14,866 nucleotides of DNA from Planctomycetaceae bacterium (lineage in GTDB: Bacteria; Planctomycetota; Planctomycetia; Planctomycetales; Planctomycetaceae). The position numbers and the translations under genes were made by a program. Under the pieces are notes generated by a model. That model worked only from the letters and a program-made list of their open reading frames with translations, was not told the origin of the DNA and did not search any database. Positions within the stretch are counted from its first letter, which is position 1, and the number at the start of each line of letters is the position of its first letter. The stretch lies in assembly GCA_003503535.1 (NCBI GenBank), contig DOCI01000127.1, positions 1 through 14,866 of the forward strand, read 5' to 3'. Positions 1-6,230 of this stretch are shown one piece after another.

Positions 1-207
1 TTTATTGTGTTTGGCAAGAAGCATCTCGATTATCTCACAATCGAGTTTACGAGTTATTACAACACAAAAAGAAGCCACATGGAACGGGATCACCTGCCGC
101 CGATTCGTGAGGAGCCTGGTGAAGTGGAGACGATTTCCATCGATCAGATTGAGGTTAAGAAATACGTTGGGGGATTGATCAAGTCGTTTGAGCGGAAGGT
201 GGCTTAA
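1..207 (+). CDS. Transposase, C-terminal fragment (integrase-core type), 5' end outside window
   Basis: The frame is open from the first base and ends at a TAA, giving about 68 residues of a larger protein. It contains the motif YYNTKRSHMERDHLPP, the post-catalytic end of an integrase-core (DDE, rve-type) transposase where a Tyr-Asn-x-x-Arg-x-His stretch precedes the C-terminus. The remainder (VETISIDQIEVKKYVGG) resembles the tail of transposases that I associate with Planctomycetes genomes. The catalytic residues would lie upstream of the window, so intactness cannot be judged. No convincing terminal inverted repeat was found after the stop. The family call is from motif recognition; the exact IS family (IS3- or IS481-like) is open. 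Confidence 0.75.
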   Translation, partial: FIVFGKKHLDYLTIEFTSYYNTKRSHMERDHLPPIREEPGEVETISIDQIEVKKYVGGLIKSFERKVA

Positions 208-584
208 GCAGATCGAGAAGACTGTTATTCGTTCAAGATCCGGTTTGTCAATTTGCCATTTCGATATACTGAGCCTTGTTCCGCTTCAATACGCTCCGCT
301 CGCTTCAGATGATCGGTAACTATGTCTTCCAACAGTGAACTGGTAATTCCCAACCACTTTACTATTTTCTTGCTATCGTTTTCTGGATCACAGATCACAT
401 TCGTTGTGCCGGACGGGGCTGCAGAATCGTTGGCAGTCATACAGCCGGAACGGGCGGGCGGCATTCTCAAGACAAGGTGAGAATCGCGGATTGACTCTGC
501 TTCGGACCGCCTTTAGCGTCAAGGTCTGAAACATTTTCTCACCGGATCAGCTGTCATCAACCATGTGATATCGCAGCGATCTCT
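208..584. other. Gap between transposase fragment and secreted protein; possible small hypothetical ORF on (-)
   Basis: No recognisable gene. On the minus strand 440-225 encodes about 71 residues (starting MTANDSAAPSG) with a reasonably protein-like, charged composition around DHLKRAERIEAEQG. There is no Shine-Dalgarno before any of its possible starts and I recognise no family. It may be a degraded gene next to the insertion sequence or chance. The insertion-sequence right end should also fall here but is not identifiable by eye. Confidence 0.3.
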
Positions 585-1049
585 ATGGCTAAGAAAGCAA
601 CAATTATGACCAGTTTGTTCCGAGCGACTCTGATGTTATTGACCTGTGTGGTCTGGAGTGAATCCGTCCAGGCTCAACCCCCGGGGCAACCGGACGACTA
701 TTTTGCCGTTAAACTGAAAGCGGTTGAGGATCCTCTGCCAAATCAAAATGGACCTTCGGTGGGAATTTCGGTGCGAAACAATCAATTCGTGGTTATTAAT
801 GGCCAGAACGTGAGTGGGGTGCAGGTGCTGCGAGACAACAAACGCAAAGCCCTTTACTCCGATGATAGCCAGGGCCGCTGGAAACGCTACCGCTTCAACA
901 CTCCACACGACATCATTACCGAAGTCAACGGAACCGAAGTCAGTTCGTCTCAGGATGTGCTGCAAAACACCAACAACGGCTGGAATACATTACGCGTTTT
1001 CGATACGTCAAATCAATCGTATCGGTACTATGCGGTCAAGCTACCGTAA
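585..1049 (+). CDS. Small secreted protein with PDZ-like C-terminal segment
   Basis: The product is 154 residues. Residues 1-30 form a Sec-type signal peptide: basic start, hydrophobic LFRATLMLLTCVVW, then SVQAQ, with likely cleavage after QA. The mature part is about 124 residues without membrane segments. Its last third (DIITEVNGTEVSSSQDVLQ, then NGWNTLRVFD) has the shape of a PDZ carboxylate-binding repeat, in which a hydrophobic 'D-x-I-x-x-x-N-G' loop precedes a helix and final strands. That is pattern recognition, not a search result. The Shine-Dalgarno before ATG 585 is weak; ATG 606 is an alternative that would still leave a signal peptide. The gene is transcribed alone and meets the large outer-membrane gene head to head at the 1077-1112 hairpin. 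Probable periplasmic or cell-surface location; function unknown. Confidence 0.7.
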   Translation: MAKKATIMTSLFRATLMLLTCVVWSESVQAQPPGQPDDYFAVKLKAVEDPLPNQNGPSVGISVRNNQFVVINGQNVSGVQVLRDNKRKALYSDDSQGRWKRYRFNTPHDIITEVNGTEVSSSQDVLQNTNNGWNTLRVFDTSNQSYRYYAVKLP

Positions 1050-1076
1050 CTGCGTTTGCATGTCCCAGATAAGCAG

Positions 1077-1122
1077 ACAACCCCGATCGCTATTGCAAGT
1101 GACCGGGGTTGTGTTGACTTTT
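1077..1122. terminator. Hairpin terminator between convergent genes
   Basis: A 9-bp perfect stem ACAACCCCG / CGGGGTTGT (1077-1085 with 1104-1112) encloses a loop that can pair further. It is followed on the plus strand by TGTTGACTTTT. It lies 28 nt after the plus-strand stop at 1049 and just beyond the minus-strand stop at 1133, the expected place for a terminator shared by convergent genes. The T-run is better on the plus side. Confidence 0.65.
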
Positions 1123-1132
1123 AGGTTAGGAA

Positions 1133-3289
1133 CTATGGCAATGAAAACGTATTCCCGCCGCCTGTGTTGCCGCTGCCCGTGTTATTGCTCGCTGTTCCGC
1201 TCGGTGTTCCGCTGAACTCATTGTAACCCATCGCAGTATTGTTGTTGGCCGTGTTCATGCTGAAATCGCCGCCATTGAGGTTGAAGACAAAACCACTGTC
1301 TGTGTTGGATTCGGCGATGTTCGAAGTGACCTTCGCTCCCGTATCAATCGATGTGAACCCAAATCCCGCGTTGCCATTGTTGCTTGAGGAATTCCCGCTG
1401 ACGTTCCCGGTAAGACCCGAATTAAAGAAGAAGCCGTCGTCGTTGCCATTCATGTTGAGACCGTTGTTATCAGCCACGTTGTTCTGGACATTCCCAGACA
1501 CGGTACCTAAAAAGTGATAACCAAACTCTTGGTTTCCGCTTGCTGTGTTTCCGTTCACTTTGCCTGAGACAGTTCTAAAGAAGAATCCTCTTAGCGAGTT
1601 CCCAGTTGCTGCATTCCCACTCACGGTGCCTGAGGCATCTCTGAAGAAGAATCCAACTCTTGTATTCCCAGCCGCCGTATTATCGCTCACAGTGCCTGAC
1701 ATCGTGTCAAATGAAAACCCATCTAGCCCGTTATTCATTGCCAGGCTGTTCGTGACAGTTCCGTCACTGTTCCCACTAATGCTAATTCCGTCTCTACTAG
1801 CTTTCGACACCATGACATCGCTGATCAGAAAGTTTTGATTTCCATTCCCGAAAATCCCATTTAGTCCGCCCGTCATATCAATGCCGATGATGTTGGCATT
1901 TGATGTTGTCCCAAGGTTGAACGTGTCCATGTTTGTGGTGGAATTGTTGATCGTCGGTCGTGTTCCGGACGCCACGAAGTTCGCCACGCTTCCGGAACTG
2001 GCTCCCTGAACTTCGAGTGAACTCCCTCCGCCCAAAGCGGTCTGACCGTTTTTCATGCTGAATGTGCCGTTGGTGGTAATGTCTCCCTGAGAGCCATCGA
2101 CTACAATGACTGAGTTGGCTGCGACACTATTGAAAGTGGTAACTGGATTGGTTGTCTTGGCGTCAATCGTCGACACGCCGGCGATGGTTCTTCCGTCTCG
2201 ATATTGAGCCACCTCGTTGGCACCGAACGCCCCGGCATTGGTGACGATGTCATCATCCCGCTCGATTGGAGCGACCATCCGGCGATTGATGCCCGCCAGG
2301 GAATAGCCGCGTGTCACACGTTGTGGCCCGAATGGAATTCGGATATTGATGGAACCCCCATAGGTGCTGTCGCGAACCTGGTCGTATTTGTAGCTGGCAC
2401 TTAATACGAGACGGGAATCGGGTCCTAGACTGGGGAGATCGAGCAGTCGCATTTCCAGTCGCGTACTCGGTCCGGCAATGTGTTCAAAGTTGTCCTGCCC
2501 GGCATCGAAGTAAAACCCACCAGCGGCGAGCCAGACTTCCAGTTGTGGTCCACCATACAGGCCTCCACACTCCCCACAACCACCATAACCTCCGCCGTTT
2601 CCGAAGAGTTTCTGTTCGTATTCGAGATCGACTCCGGCATAGGCGGCCTCTAATCCCTGGTTCACAACAATGTTGCCACCCTGCAGAGTTGCGGTATTGA
2701 ATTGAGGGGCGGCCTTGGCATTGAGTTCCGGAAGGTATCCGTTAGCACGCAATCCCCAGTTCACGCTGAGCATTTCCAGACCGAGTGTTCCCTGGTGAAA
2801 CGTATTGTCAGATTCGGTATTACGAATGTCGTAGAAGGCATTGATCCCGTAGATCAGCCCGCTCGGTGCAATTTCACGATAGGCGACACCAATATTTCCT
2901 TCGGCAGCCTGCTGATCGTTCCCCAGCACACGCAGATCGAGAAAATTGAGCGAATTCTGTGTCTCCCACATCGGGACAAAGACTTTACCCTGTCCATAAG
3001 CTTCGTTATTCAGCCCGGTCGCTTCGAGTTCCAGATAACTGCCCCACTGTGGTACGGCTGGCAAACCGCCGTAACCTCCCATGCCTGGATCGTAAGGCAT
3101 CGTCATAGGAGCCGGCATCCCGTAGGACGGATTCGCCCCCATAGGTGGTCCGTAAGCCGGTTGCCCTGACATTGAGGGATCGCCATACATCGGTTGCGGT
3201 TGTCCAACCATTTGAGCGTTCGCATCGATTGCAAACATTTGCCCGAGTACGGCAAGCATAACTATGTGAAGGTAGCTTGTACGAAACAT
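1133..3289 (-). CDS. Inverse-autotransporter-like outer-membrane protein with beta-helix passenger
   Basis: 718 residues. 1-25 is a signal peptide ending in DANA|Q. 26-80 is a Gly/Pro/Met/Tyr-rich linker with repeated short motifs such as GQPAYGPPMG. About 82-345 is a beta-barrel-like region of alternating amphipathic strands (GLIYGINAFYDIRNT, WLAAGGFYFDAG, RLVLSASYKYDQ). It ends in INRRMVAPIERDDDIV, the kind of segment that closes inverse-autotransporter (IAT_beta, intimin/invasin-type) domains. A Cys/Gly insert (GGYGGCGECGG) sits near 232-243. From about 350 on is a passenger with 22-residue repeats of the form SGTVSGNxAxGNxxxGFFF, typical of a right-handed parallel beta-helix (pectate-lyase-like solenoid). 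An N-terminal barrel with a C-terminal passenger is the inverse-autotransporter topology. The start is preceded by GGGGACAGG. No enzymatic residues are assigned; adhesion or a surface structural role is inferred. Confidence 0.8.
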   Translation of the reverse strand: MFRTSYLHIVMLAVLGQMFAIDANAQMVGQPQPMYGDPSMSGQPAYGPPMGANPSYGMPAPMTMPYDPGMGGYGGLPAVPQWGSYLELEATGLNNEAYGQGKVFVPMWETQNSLNFLDLRVLGNDQQAAEGNIGVAYREIAPSGLIYGINAFYDIRNTESDNTFHQGTLGLEMLSVNWGLRANGYLPELNAKAAPQFNTATLQGGNIVVNQGLEAAYAGVDLEYEQKLFGNGGGYGGCGECGGLYGGPQLEVWLAAGGFYFDAGQDNFEHIAGPSTRLEMRLLDLPSLGPDSRLVLSASYKYDQVRDSTYGGSINIRIPFGPQRVTRGYSLAGINRRMVAPIERDDDIVTNAGAFGANEVAQYRDGRTIAGVSTIDAKTTNPVTTFNSVAANSVIVVDGSQGDITTNGTFSMKNGQTALGGGSSLEVQGASSGSVANFVASGTRPTINNSTTNMDTFNLGTTSNANIIGIDMTGGLNGIFGNGNQNFLISDVMVSKASRDGISISGNSDGTVTNSLAMNNGLDGFSFDTMSGTVSDNTAAGNTRVGFFFRDASGTVSGNAATGNSLRGFFFRTVSGKVNGNTASGNQEFGYHFLGTVSGNVQNNVADNNGLNMNGNDDGFFFNSGLTGNVSGNSSSNNGNAGFGFTSIDTGAKVTSNIAESNTDSGFVFNLNGGDFSMNTANNNTAMGYNEFSGTPSGTASNNTGSGNTGGGNTFSLP
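1561..1758 (-). repeat. Three 66-bp repeats encoding 22-residue beta-helix turns
   Basis: On the plus strand, near-identical blocks beginning TGCCTGA occur at 1561, 1627 and 1693, an exact 66-bp period. Each encodes one 22-residue turn of the passenger helix with the signature Gly-Phe-Phe-Phe/Ser-Phe. More diverged turns continue on both sides, between about 1200 and 1830. Such tandem units can change number by slippage or recombination. Confidence 0.85.
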
Positions 3290-3484
3290 CCTGTCCCCGC
3301 ATTTCCATCATGGAATAATGAACTGTTCTGCGGGAACATTAGGGCAGATGATTCCCATTGGGAAAGGGAGGCTAGAAAACTTGAGAAAATCTTCGAAAAC
3401 GCCGATGAAATTGAAAAACTTACACGAAGTTGGCCGATTTCGGAGGGAAATGTTCCAACAATCACTCAATATTCACGAGAGAAC

Positions 3485-3653
3485 CCTTTGATATCGATGA
3501 AAGAGTTGCTTTGAGTGGCAATTGTGATTTTCCTATCGCTGGGGAATCACACTCACTCTTTCTCACAGGAGGGTCACCATGCTTATTCTCGGTATCGATC
3601 AACATGTACGACGACTGACCGTCTCGGATCGAAATTCAATACCGGTTCCCTGA
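3485..3653 (+). mobile_element. Remnant A of an IS110-type element left end (leader plus 24 codons)
   Basis: This contains a leader (3485-3578) with a 10-bp hairpin, AGGAGG at 3567-3572, and ATG 3579. The peptide that follows runs MLILGIDQHVRRLTVS before an early TGA at 3651-3653. The 'GID' a few residues after the start is the position of the first acidic residue of the RuvC-like DEDD catalytic domain of IS110-family transposases, whose N-termini commonly read M-x-x-x-GID. The remaining ~300 residues are absent. 3485-3626 matches 5555-5696 in the same orientation with 15 mismatches in 142 positions and no gaps. In known IS110 elements the noncoding end before the transposase encodes the bridge RNA; whether this leader does so is inference. 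Confidence 0.6.
3524..3550 (+). other. Conserved RNA hairpin in remnant A leader
   Basis: GTGATTTTCC (3524-3533) pairs with GGGGAATCAC (3541-3550), a 10-bp stem with two G-U pairs in RNA, around the 7-nt loop TATCGCT. The same stem is kept in remnant B, while the loop differs at two positions. It lies 16 nt before the Shine-Dalgarno. Confidence 0.6.
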
Positions 3654-3774
3654 AGACTGCAGACGTTTGAGTGACCAGCCTTGACTCAAATATTTAATTC
3701 TCGGCGTATCAGGAACTCGGACAGAAAATATCAGAATGTTGTGACAGACAGCAGTGCCGACTCTCACGCTCGAC

Positions 3775-4185
3775 CTACGGATACGTCAAATCGATCGTAT
3801 TACTTCCTGCGGTCACTTCAACAGTTTTCTCGACATCTAAGTACTTTTCAGGAACAACCTTAGGAGTGGCCATTTGTGCATCCATATCGTTTGGATCTGC
3901 ATCATTGTAGCTGGAAATTTTGACGGTGTGTGCCCCGACTTTGGCTCCCATTTCGGTCGTGCTATAAACGAGTCTGTAGGACCCGTCTTCATCAGTAACT
4001 CCATTTGAAGGTCGTCCATCACCATCAGGAGCGAAAGATACAAACACATTTTTCATTTTTTTCCCATCAATAGTCACGGTGCCTTCAACCGTACCCAAAT
4101 CAGGATTGTCACTGGCACCACCACTGCAACCAATTAAAAATACAAGCAAAGACATACTGAACGTACAAACAATACCTCGTACCAT
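3775..4185 (-). CDS. Lipoprotein with carboxypeptidase-regulatory-like (beta-sandwich) domain
   Basis: 136 residues. The N-terminus is a lipoprotein signal: hydrophobic SMSLLVFLIGC with the lipobox Cys at residue 20, so the mature protein is likely lipid-anchored. The rest (GTVEGTVTIDGKKMKNVFVS, later GSYRLVYSTTEMGAKVGAHT and a C-terminal VEVTAGSNTIDLTYP) has the strand pattern of carboxypeptidase regulatory-like / transthyretin-type domains: a G-x-V-x-x-x-G strand, a D-G-S-Y turn, then a strand ending in V-x-I. Small lipoproteins of this kind commonly accompany DUF1559 genes in Planctomycetes. An AAGGA Shine-Dalgarno sits 7 nt before ATG 4185. It lies 126 bp downstream of the DUF1559 gene on the same strand and is probably co-transcribed, with a hairpin between them that could lower its expression. 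Exact role unknown. Confidence 0.8.
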   Translation of the reverse strand: MVRGIVCTFSMSLLVFLIGCSGGASDNPDLGTVEGTVTIDGKKMKNVFVSFAPDGDGRPSNGVTDEDGSYRLVYSTTEMGAKVGAHTVKISSYNDADPNDMDAQMATPKVVPEKYLDVEKTVEVTAGSNTIDLTYP

Positions 4186-4262
4186 CGATAATCCTTCGTG
4201 AAACTCTACGCACTAAACATATTCTGCAGTCAACACAGAATGATTCCGAATGAGTAAAAGAA

Positions 4263-4288
4263 GGAAGACTACTCTACGGTAATCTTCC
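4263..4288 (-). terminator. Possible attenuator hairpin between pilin-like and lipoprotein genes
   Basis: Read on the minus strand, GGAAGA (4288-4283) pairs with TCTTCC (4268-4263), and the stem extends by three more pairs (TAC/GTA) after one mismatch. It is followed by TTCTTTT. This would act as a partial terminator after the DUF1559 stop, uncoupling the levels of the two products. The stem is short, so this is tentative. Confidence 0.4.
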
Positions 4289-4311
4289 CCAACAACATGA
4301 CACTTCAATCT

Positions 4312-5358
4312 TTAGAATTCGCCAATAACTCCTCCGTCATCACGAGCCATCAATTTTTCAAATGTTGAATCGACTGCATTCGTGCCACCAAGAGCCCCAT
4401 GGTTCGAATCGACATTTTCAGAGATAAATCGAACGCTGCCGTCAGCCAAAACAAATTGAGCCCCACCTTGGTGCCGACTCGAAAATCCACGCGTACAACT
4501 ACCATTGGCATAGTTGATGGGCATCGTACCGGCCGCTAATACACGATTCATCGAAAGCTGCTCATTTTGAATATCCGCTCCTAAGATTACGCCAGCTCGA
4601 CATGCATGATTTGTACCACCGGGATTATTCAATTCCCAGGCACGTTCTCCAATCATAATCGTATTGCTCGTTCCATCTGTGATATCTCGCATTTTGACTT
4701 TGGAGTTACGCCAAAACATGCCATTCGGACTATTACCAGAACCTGGGCCAGCTCCCCATTGATTAAGATCACCCAAACCAGGCCCTGTAAGATAAGCACC
4801 AGTATGCCAATGTCGGCTCGAGTTCGCGGCCAGATAATTGGACGTTGCAACACTTCGAGCGGTATTAGCTGAATCTCTTAACGTCAGAGAACTGTTTAAA
4901 CTTGGGGCAGGGTCTGAAGGGCACCGAAATGAACTGACAGGTGTCTGCATCGCGGAAAGTAAGGTGGTGTTCGCTAAAGCGGTTTTGATACGAATATTCC
5001 CAACTTGCAATGTATCGAACAAAGCACTCTGTTCAACAAATGGCAGCATAAATGCCCCCCATCCCCAGGCAGATCTCTCAGCGGCAACAGCTGTTCCATA
5101 CTCCCCTCCTGTCGTCGGCTGGGAATCAAATTGATTAATGTATCCCGGCGGGAAAGCCTGATGTACATCGTGATAGTTGTGCAGTGCCAACCCAATTTGC
5201 TTCAAGTTGTTCTTACAACTGCTCCGGCGGGCCGCTTCGCGGGCCTGTTGTACCGCTGGAAGCAATAAAGCCACCAGAATGGCAATGATTGCGATCACGA
5301 CAAGTAACTCGATGAGCGTAAACGCCGTCCGCTTCGCGATTGGACATAAATTGAACAT
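4312..5358 (-). CDS. DUF1559 pilin-like protein with type IV prepilin N-terminus
   Basis: 348 residues. The prepilin signal [20 protein letters not shown] gives cleavage between Ala12 and Phe13 with Glu at mature position 5, followed by a long hydrophobic helix and the family hallmark [17 protein letters not shown]. The segment [20 protein letters not shown] and the late motif [20 protein letters not shown] (His-rich lead, then D-G-S-V) are hallmarks of the DUF1559 family (SBP_bac_10-like), greatly expanded in Planctomycetes. The length is typical. The protein is expected to be inserted in the inner membrane and processed by a prepilin peptidase; its partners in pseudopilus-like structures are not known. 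AAGGAG lies 6 nt before ATG 5358, confirming the start. First gene of a two-gene unit with the lipoprotein. Confidence 0.93.
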   Translation of the reverse strand: MFNLCPIAKRTAFTLIELLVVIAIIAILVALLLPAVQQAREAARRSSCKNNLKQIGLALHNYHDVHQAFPPGYINQFDSQPTTGGEYGTAVAAERSAWGWGAFMLPFVEQSALFDTLQVGNIRIKTALANTTLLSAMQTPVSSFRCPSDPAPSLNSSLTLRDSANTARSVATSNYLAANSSRHWHTGAYLTGPGLGDLNQWGAGPGSGNSPNGMFWRNSKVKMRDITDGTSNTIMIGERAWELNNPGGTNHACRAGVILGADIQNEQLSMNRVLAAGTMPINYANGSCTRGFSSRHQGGAQFVLADGSVRFISENVDSNHGALGGTNAVDSTFEKLMARDDGGVIGEF

Positions 5359-5506
5359 GAAAAACTCCTTAGGAAAAATAAGAGAGGTGAGATTCAGTGG
5401 GATGCTTCAAGGAAGTTGAAATGTAATGATATATAAATTCGTTGGTAAATGCTTTGCTGGAATTGAATATTTTGAAAAAAACATTTTATTGAAAAGAAAA
5501 CACGGG

Positions 5507-5602
5507 CCTTTGATATCGATGAAAGAGTTGCTTTGGATGGGAATTGTGATTTTCCCTTTGATATCGATGAAAGAGTTGCTTTGAGTGAAGATTGTGATTT
5601 TC
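5507..5602. repeat. Tandem 48-bp direct repeat (two units), third copy at 3485-3532
   Basis: The unit beginning CCTTTGATATCGATGAAAGA and ending TGTGATTTTC occurs at 5507-5554 and again at 5555-5602, in direct tandem. Only a few positions in the middle differ (GGATGGGAA against GAGTGAAGA). A third copy starts remnant A at 3485. The second unit runs into the hairpin and transposase start of remnant B. The first unit lacks the partner strand of the hairpin, so it looks like a partial duplication of the leader. Confidence 0.85.
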
Positions 5603-5759
5603 CTACCACTGGGGAATCACACTCAGTCTTTCTCACAGGAGGACCACCATGCTCTTTCTCGGTATCGATCAGAATGTACAACAACTGACCATCTCGACTG
5701 ATGATCGAATTTTTGTGAACTCCGGGGGATTACTGACCTGCCACAGCAGAATGTTTTGA
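5555..5759 (+). mobile_element. Remnant B of an IS110-type element left end (leader plus 36 codons)
   Basis: The layout matches remnant A: leader with hairpin, AGGAGG at 5637-5642, and ATG 5649 starting MLFLGIDQNVQQLTIS, then unrelated residues to a TGA at 5757-5759. Identity to remnant A is 127 of 142 positions without a gap from the repeat start through codon 16, and becomes patchy at codons 17-20. The two copies therefore begin and break at the same places. That argues for a defined ~150-bp unit, or a duplication of an already truncated end, rather than two independent truncations. No catalytic domain is present, so neither remnant can transpose by itself. Confidence 0.6.
5594..5620 (+). 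other. Conserved RNA hairpin in remnant B leader
   Basis: GTGATTTTCC (5594-5603) pairs with GGGGAATCAC (5611-5620) around the loop TACCACT. All stem positions equal those of the copy at 3524-3550 and only the loop varies. Position relative to the Shine-Dalgarno is identical in the two copies. Confidence 0.6.
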
Positions 5760-6053
5760 TTGAACATTCCAACCGAGCAGATCAATTACGGAGAATCCGA
5801 ACTCGTTTCTGAGAGATTTGGCACCGGAATCCGGACAAGCTTCACGCCTGATGTCCAATTCAAGGTTCACCCCTGTTTTTCAGGGAAAGTGGCGACTGAC
5901 TAAGACGGAAATCGTCCAGGATCCTGAAATTTCACAAAAAACGGGGAAGATGCTGTCCCCTTTCACGTTCCTCTTTCGCTGTAAGAGTATGAGACATGAT
6001 GGAATGTCAAAACAAACTCACTTATTCAGTCCACCACGAAAGCGAAAAGAACG
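5760..6053. other. Region upstream of the Cys-rich peptide, no gene recognised
   Basis: About 290 bp without a recognisable gene. A small perfect hairpin CCCTG-TTTTT-CAGGG lies at 5871-5885. The promoter of the downstream peptide should be here, but no clear sigma-70 boxes stand out. An open frame on the plus strand (TTG 5818 to TGA 6057) overlaps the peptide start by ATGA, but its composition is not protein-like. Confidence 0.4.
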
Positions 6054-6230
6054 ATGAATACTTTCACAAAAACAACGGGAATCAAACTGGTCAAAGAAGT
6101 CAGCAAATTGCGATCTGACAAACAAGCCCCTCAAGGCCGCTGCTGCAGCTCATGCCGTAGCTGTCGAAGCTGTCGCTCATGCCGCAGCTGTAACAGCTGC
6201 CGAAGCTGCCGTGGAGGTGGCTGCCACTAA
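6054..6230 (+). CDS. Cys-rich Ser-Cys-Arg repeat peptide, candidate RiPP precursor or metal-binding peptide
   Basis: 58 residues from ATG 6054 (first in-frame start after a TGA at 5997). Residues 1-28 look like a leader: MNTFTKTTGIKLVKEVSKLR then SDKQAPQG. Residues 29-58 form the core: Arg-Cys-Cys-Ser, seven Ser-Cys-X triplets at 33-53 (X is Arg six times, Asn once), then GGGCH. Cysteines are at 30, 31, 34, 37, 40, 43, 46, 49, 52 and 57. Differences among the triplets are nearly all synonymous: Ser is TCA or AGC, Cys TGC or TGT, Arg CGT, CGA or CGC, so this frame appears selected. No signal peptide. The Shine-Dalgarno is weak (GAAAAGA). It is single, with a strong terminator 140 nt downstream. 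I recognise no named family. Three-residue repeats are known in His-Xaa-Ser RiPP precursors; metallothionein-like or protamine-like (Arg/Ser/Cys) roles are alternatives. No maturase is visible. Confidence 0.72.
   Translation: MNTFTKTTGIKLVKEVSKLRSDKQAPQGRCCSSCRSCRSCRSCRSCNSCRSCRGGGCH

Larger units (their letters stand above)
3290..3774. other. Intergenic region upstream of the surface-protein gene, containing an IS110-like remnant
   Basis: 485 bp without a confident gene. The left part, 3290-3484, should hold the promoter of the minus-strand surface-protein gene, but I cannot pick a convincing -35/-10. 3485-3653 is the IS110-like remnant listed separately. 3666-3672 and 3684-3690 form a 7-bp inverted repeat (TTTGAGT / ACTCAAA) just past the 3' end of the lipoprotein gene, without a T-run on the minus side. 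It is at best a weak terminator. Confidence 0.5.

Noticed and set aside
3194..3514. Plus-strand frame with a charged C-terminal half running into remnant A
   Set aside because: Its first third is antisense to the surface-protein signal peptide, it lacks a ribosome site and the charged part has no start of its own. It could be a relic but is not supportable.
5394..5684. Minus-strand frame with 16-residue repeats
   Set aside because: The repeats are the translation of the 48-bp DNA repeat (48 is a multiple of three) in an arbitrary frame. The frame also covers the DUF1559 upstream region.
5818..6057. 79-codon plus-strand frame ending with an ATGA overlap at the start of the Cys-rich peptide
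   Set aside because: The TTG start has no ribosome site, the composition is not protein-like and nothing resembles a family. The overlap is probably chance.
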